Positions 5,891 through 7,688 of a stretch of DNA of 7,688 bases are shown here, in pieces. Made by a program: the position numbers and the translations under genes. Within the stretch, counting starts at the first letter, position 1; the number at the start of each line of letters is the position of its first letter. Under the pieces are notes generated by a model, which saw only the letters and a program-made list of their open reading frames with translations, did no database searches and was not told the origin of the DNA. Source of the stretch: Prevotella sp. (lineage in GTDB: Bacteria; Bacteroidota; Bacteroidia; Bacteroidales; Bacteroidaceae); the NCBI GenBank assembly GCA_021203915.1, contig JAJQAI010000030.1, positions 1-7,688 on the forward strand, read 5' to 3'.

Positions 5891-7688
5891 ATGATTAGGT
5901 ATATAGAAATATTGTGTGCAATGCTCCTCTGGGGAATTTCTTCCTTTGCCCAGACTTTAACTGTTGATGTCCCAAGCAAAGTTTCTAAAGGAGAGAATTT
6001 CAAACTCATTTATACCATAGATACCCAAACGGCCACTGATTTTAGAGTTGGAAATATTCCTGATGCCTTAGAAGTAATTACAGGACCATATACATCTTCT
6101 CAAGTGAGTTATCAAGTGGTAAATGGCCATGCAAATAGTACTGCCTCTATAACCTATACCTTTATTCTTTGTGCTTCTAAAACAGGAACCTTTACTATAC
6201 CAGCTGCTGGTGTTACTGTCTCGGGTAAAAGAATATCTTCTCGTTCTGCCAAGGTGACAGTATCAGGAGAGAGTCAGTCCAAAAATGGTGCACCTAAGAT
6301 GCATGGGGAAGAAAATGACGCTCCAAGCCTCCGCGATGCAGGCACTCCAATTAGTGGCTCAGATTTGTTTATAAAGGTGAGTGCAAATAAACAACGTGTT
6401 CATGAGCAAGAGCCCATTCTTTTAACCTATAAGGTGTATACACTTGTTGATTTAACGCAACTTGAGGGGAAAATGCCTGATCTTAATGGCTTCCATATCC
6501 AGGAAATACCAATGCCTCAGCAGAAATCCTTCCATGTAGAAACGGTCAATGGTCGCTCCTATAGGTGTGTTACTTGGAGTCAATATGTTCTATATCCTCA
6601 AATGACAGGAAAACTGGAGATTCCAAGTATAACTTTTACCGGAACTGTCGTTCAGGTTAATCGTAATATTGACCCATATGAGGCAATATTTAATGGAGGA
6701 TCAGGATATATTGAGGTTAAGCGTGATATAAAAGCTCCTGGACTGACGGTTCAAGTAGATTCTTTGCCCAAACGTCCCCAAAATTTCTCGGGTGGTGTTG
6801 GTAAATTTAATATAAGTGCCCAAACGGATAGAACTCAACTTAAAGCCAATGAGCCTCTTAACATAAGGGTTATAATAAGTGGAACAGGAAACCTTAAACT
6901 CATTAAAGAGCCAAAAATCGAGTTCCCTAAGGACTTTGAAAAGTATGATGCTAAGGTTACCGATAAGACTACTCTTAGTACTTCAGGACTTGAAGGTAAT
7001 ATGGTCTATGATTTCTTGGCCGTTCCACGTTCCCCAGGTAAGTACGTAATACCAGCTATTGAATTTACTTATTATGATACGGGCGAAAATCGTTATAAGA
7101 CCCTTAAGACAAAAGATTTTGAAATTGATGTATCTAAAGGAAGTGGAAATCCTCAAAATATAGATTACGCAGATTCAAAAATCCAAGATATCCACTCCAT
7201 TAAGACGGGGGTAGCGAAGACGCAAAACATTGATAATATATTCTATGCATCCGTAGTATATTGGATAGTTCTAAGTATACTATTTGCCGCCTTTATAGCT
7301 TTACTAATAATATTCCGTAAACGTGCTATTAATAATGCAGACATCGTTAGAGTAAAGGGCAAGAAAGCTAACCGCGTGGCAACCAAGCGCTTAAAGTATG
7401 CTCAGAAGTTAATGATGCTATCTAAGCATAACGAATTTTACGATGAGGTTCTTAGAGCTCTTTGGGGATATGTTAGCGATAAACTCAATATCGCTGTTGC
7501 CCAATTAGATAAGGAAAATATCTCTGAAAAACTTTCCTTAAGTGATGTTGACCCAGGTACAATATCTATGTTTATGGAGGCTCTTGATGAGTGTGAATAT
7601 AATAGATATGCTCCAGGAGATCCTGTAGGAAATATGAATCAAACCTTTGATGCAGCGATGACAGCAATAATAAAGATTGAAGATACAC
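5891..7688 (+). CDS. batD: BatD, membrane protein with large exported beta-rich region (3' end beyond window)
   Basis: The frame opens with ATG at 5891 and stays open to the last base, giving 599 residues without a stop. Order: signal peptide (1-20, ending SSFA, predicted cut before Gln21); beta-rich Ig-like domain 1 (about 21-125); a polar Gly/Ser/Asp-rich linker (126-156); beta domain 2 (158-277); beta domain 3 (about 294-415); a polar stretch; one membrane segment (about 455-475) followed by FRKR; and a helical cytoplasmic domain (about 490-599). Basic residues after the membrane segment place the tail in the cytoplasm. This is the BatD ('oxygen tolerance') architecture, and the family is usually about 600 residues, so only a few residues are probably missing. 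It probably holds the periplasmic parts of the Bat complex together and reaches the cytoplasm through its tail. The upstream gap of 22 bp is A-rich, without a Shine-Dalgarno motif. No frameshift was found when reading the frame through. The family call is strong; the role is inferred. Confidence 0.9.
   Translation, partial: MIRYIEILCAMLLWGISSFAQTLTVDVPSKVSKGENFKLIYTIDTQTATDFRVGNIPDALEVITGPYTSSQVSYQVVNGHANSTASITYTFILCASKTGTFTIPAAGVTVSGKRISSRSAKVTVSGESQSKNGAPKMHGEENDAPSLRDAGTPISGSDLFIKVSANKQRVHEQEPILLTYKVYTLVDLTQLEGKMPDLNGFHIQEIPMPQQKSFHVETVNGRSYRCVTWSQYVLYPQMTGKLEIPSITFTGTVVQVNRNIDPYEAIFNGGSGYIEVKRDIKAPGLTVQVDSLPKRPQNFSGGVGKFNISAQTDRTQLKANEPLNIRVIISGTGNLKLIKEPKIEFPKDFEKYDAKVTDKTTLSTSGLEGNMVYDFLAVPRSPGKYVIPAIEFTYYDTGENRYKTLKTKDFEIDVSKGSGNPQNIDYADSKIQDIHSIKTGVAKTQNIDNIFYASVVYWIVLSILFAAFIALLIIFRKRAINNADIVRVKGKKANRVATKRLKYAQKLMMLSKHNEFYDEVLRALWGYVSDKLNIAVAQLDKENISEKLSLSDVDPGTISMFMEALDECEYNRYAPGDPVGNMNQTFDAAMTAIIKIEDT

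Overview
The window is a compact, single-direction gene cluster from a low-GC member of the Bacteroidota, most likely order Bacteroidales. This is judged from the gene order, the A-rich regions upstream of the starts with almost no Shine-Dalgarno sequences, a TAnnTTTG-type -7 promoter element, and signal peptides that place Gln directly after the predicted cut. I cannot name genus or species. The cluster is the Bat ('Bacteroides aerotolerance') operon, a known but mechanistically poorly understood system.

Layout, all on the + strand: a promoter-like element and AT-rich leader (1-137); a MoxR-family AAA+ ATPase (138-1133); a DUF58 protein with a von Willebrand factor A (vWA)-like metal site (1133-2002); a two-membrane-segment protein with an exported beta-rich domain (2041-3111, no established symbol, BatD-like/DUF4381-like position); BatA (3122-4120) and BatB (4138-5157), both membrane-anchored vWA proteins; BatC, an exported TPR protein with a Gln/Asn-rich tract (5173-5868); and BatD, which starts at 5891 and is still open at the window edge, probably lacking only its last few residues. 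Gaps between genes run from a 1-base overlap to 38 bp and no convincing terminator interrupts them, so one transcript is likely. A batE-type gene would be expected next, outside the window.

How the parts may fit together: MoxR and the DUF58 protein have no signal or membrane segment and should be cytoplasmic. Charge distribution places the vWA domains of BatA and BatB, the TPRs of BatC and the beta domains of BatD and the third protein outside the inner membrane. Only the third protein and BatD also have a sizeable cytoplasmic helical domain, so they are the natural physical link between the cytoplasmic ATPase and the periplasmic vWA/TPR part. By family analogy (MoxR ATPases paired with vWA proteins) the set may be a chaperone-like or complex-assembling machine of the cell envelope. 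The substrate is unknown.

I see no mobile element, CRISPR array, RNA gene or broken gene. The most interesting points are the BatD-like design of the unnamed third protein, the shared Ala|Gln signal cleavage sites, the BatC repeat tract and C-terminal tail, and the split of metal-site domains across the membrane.
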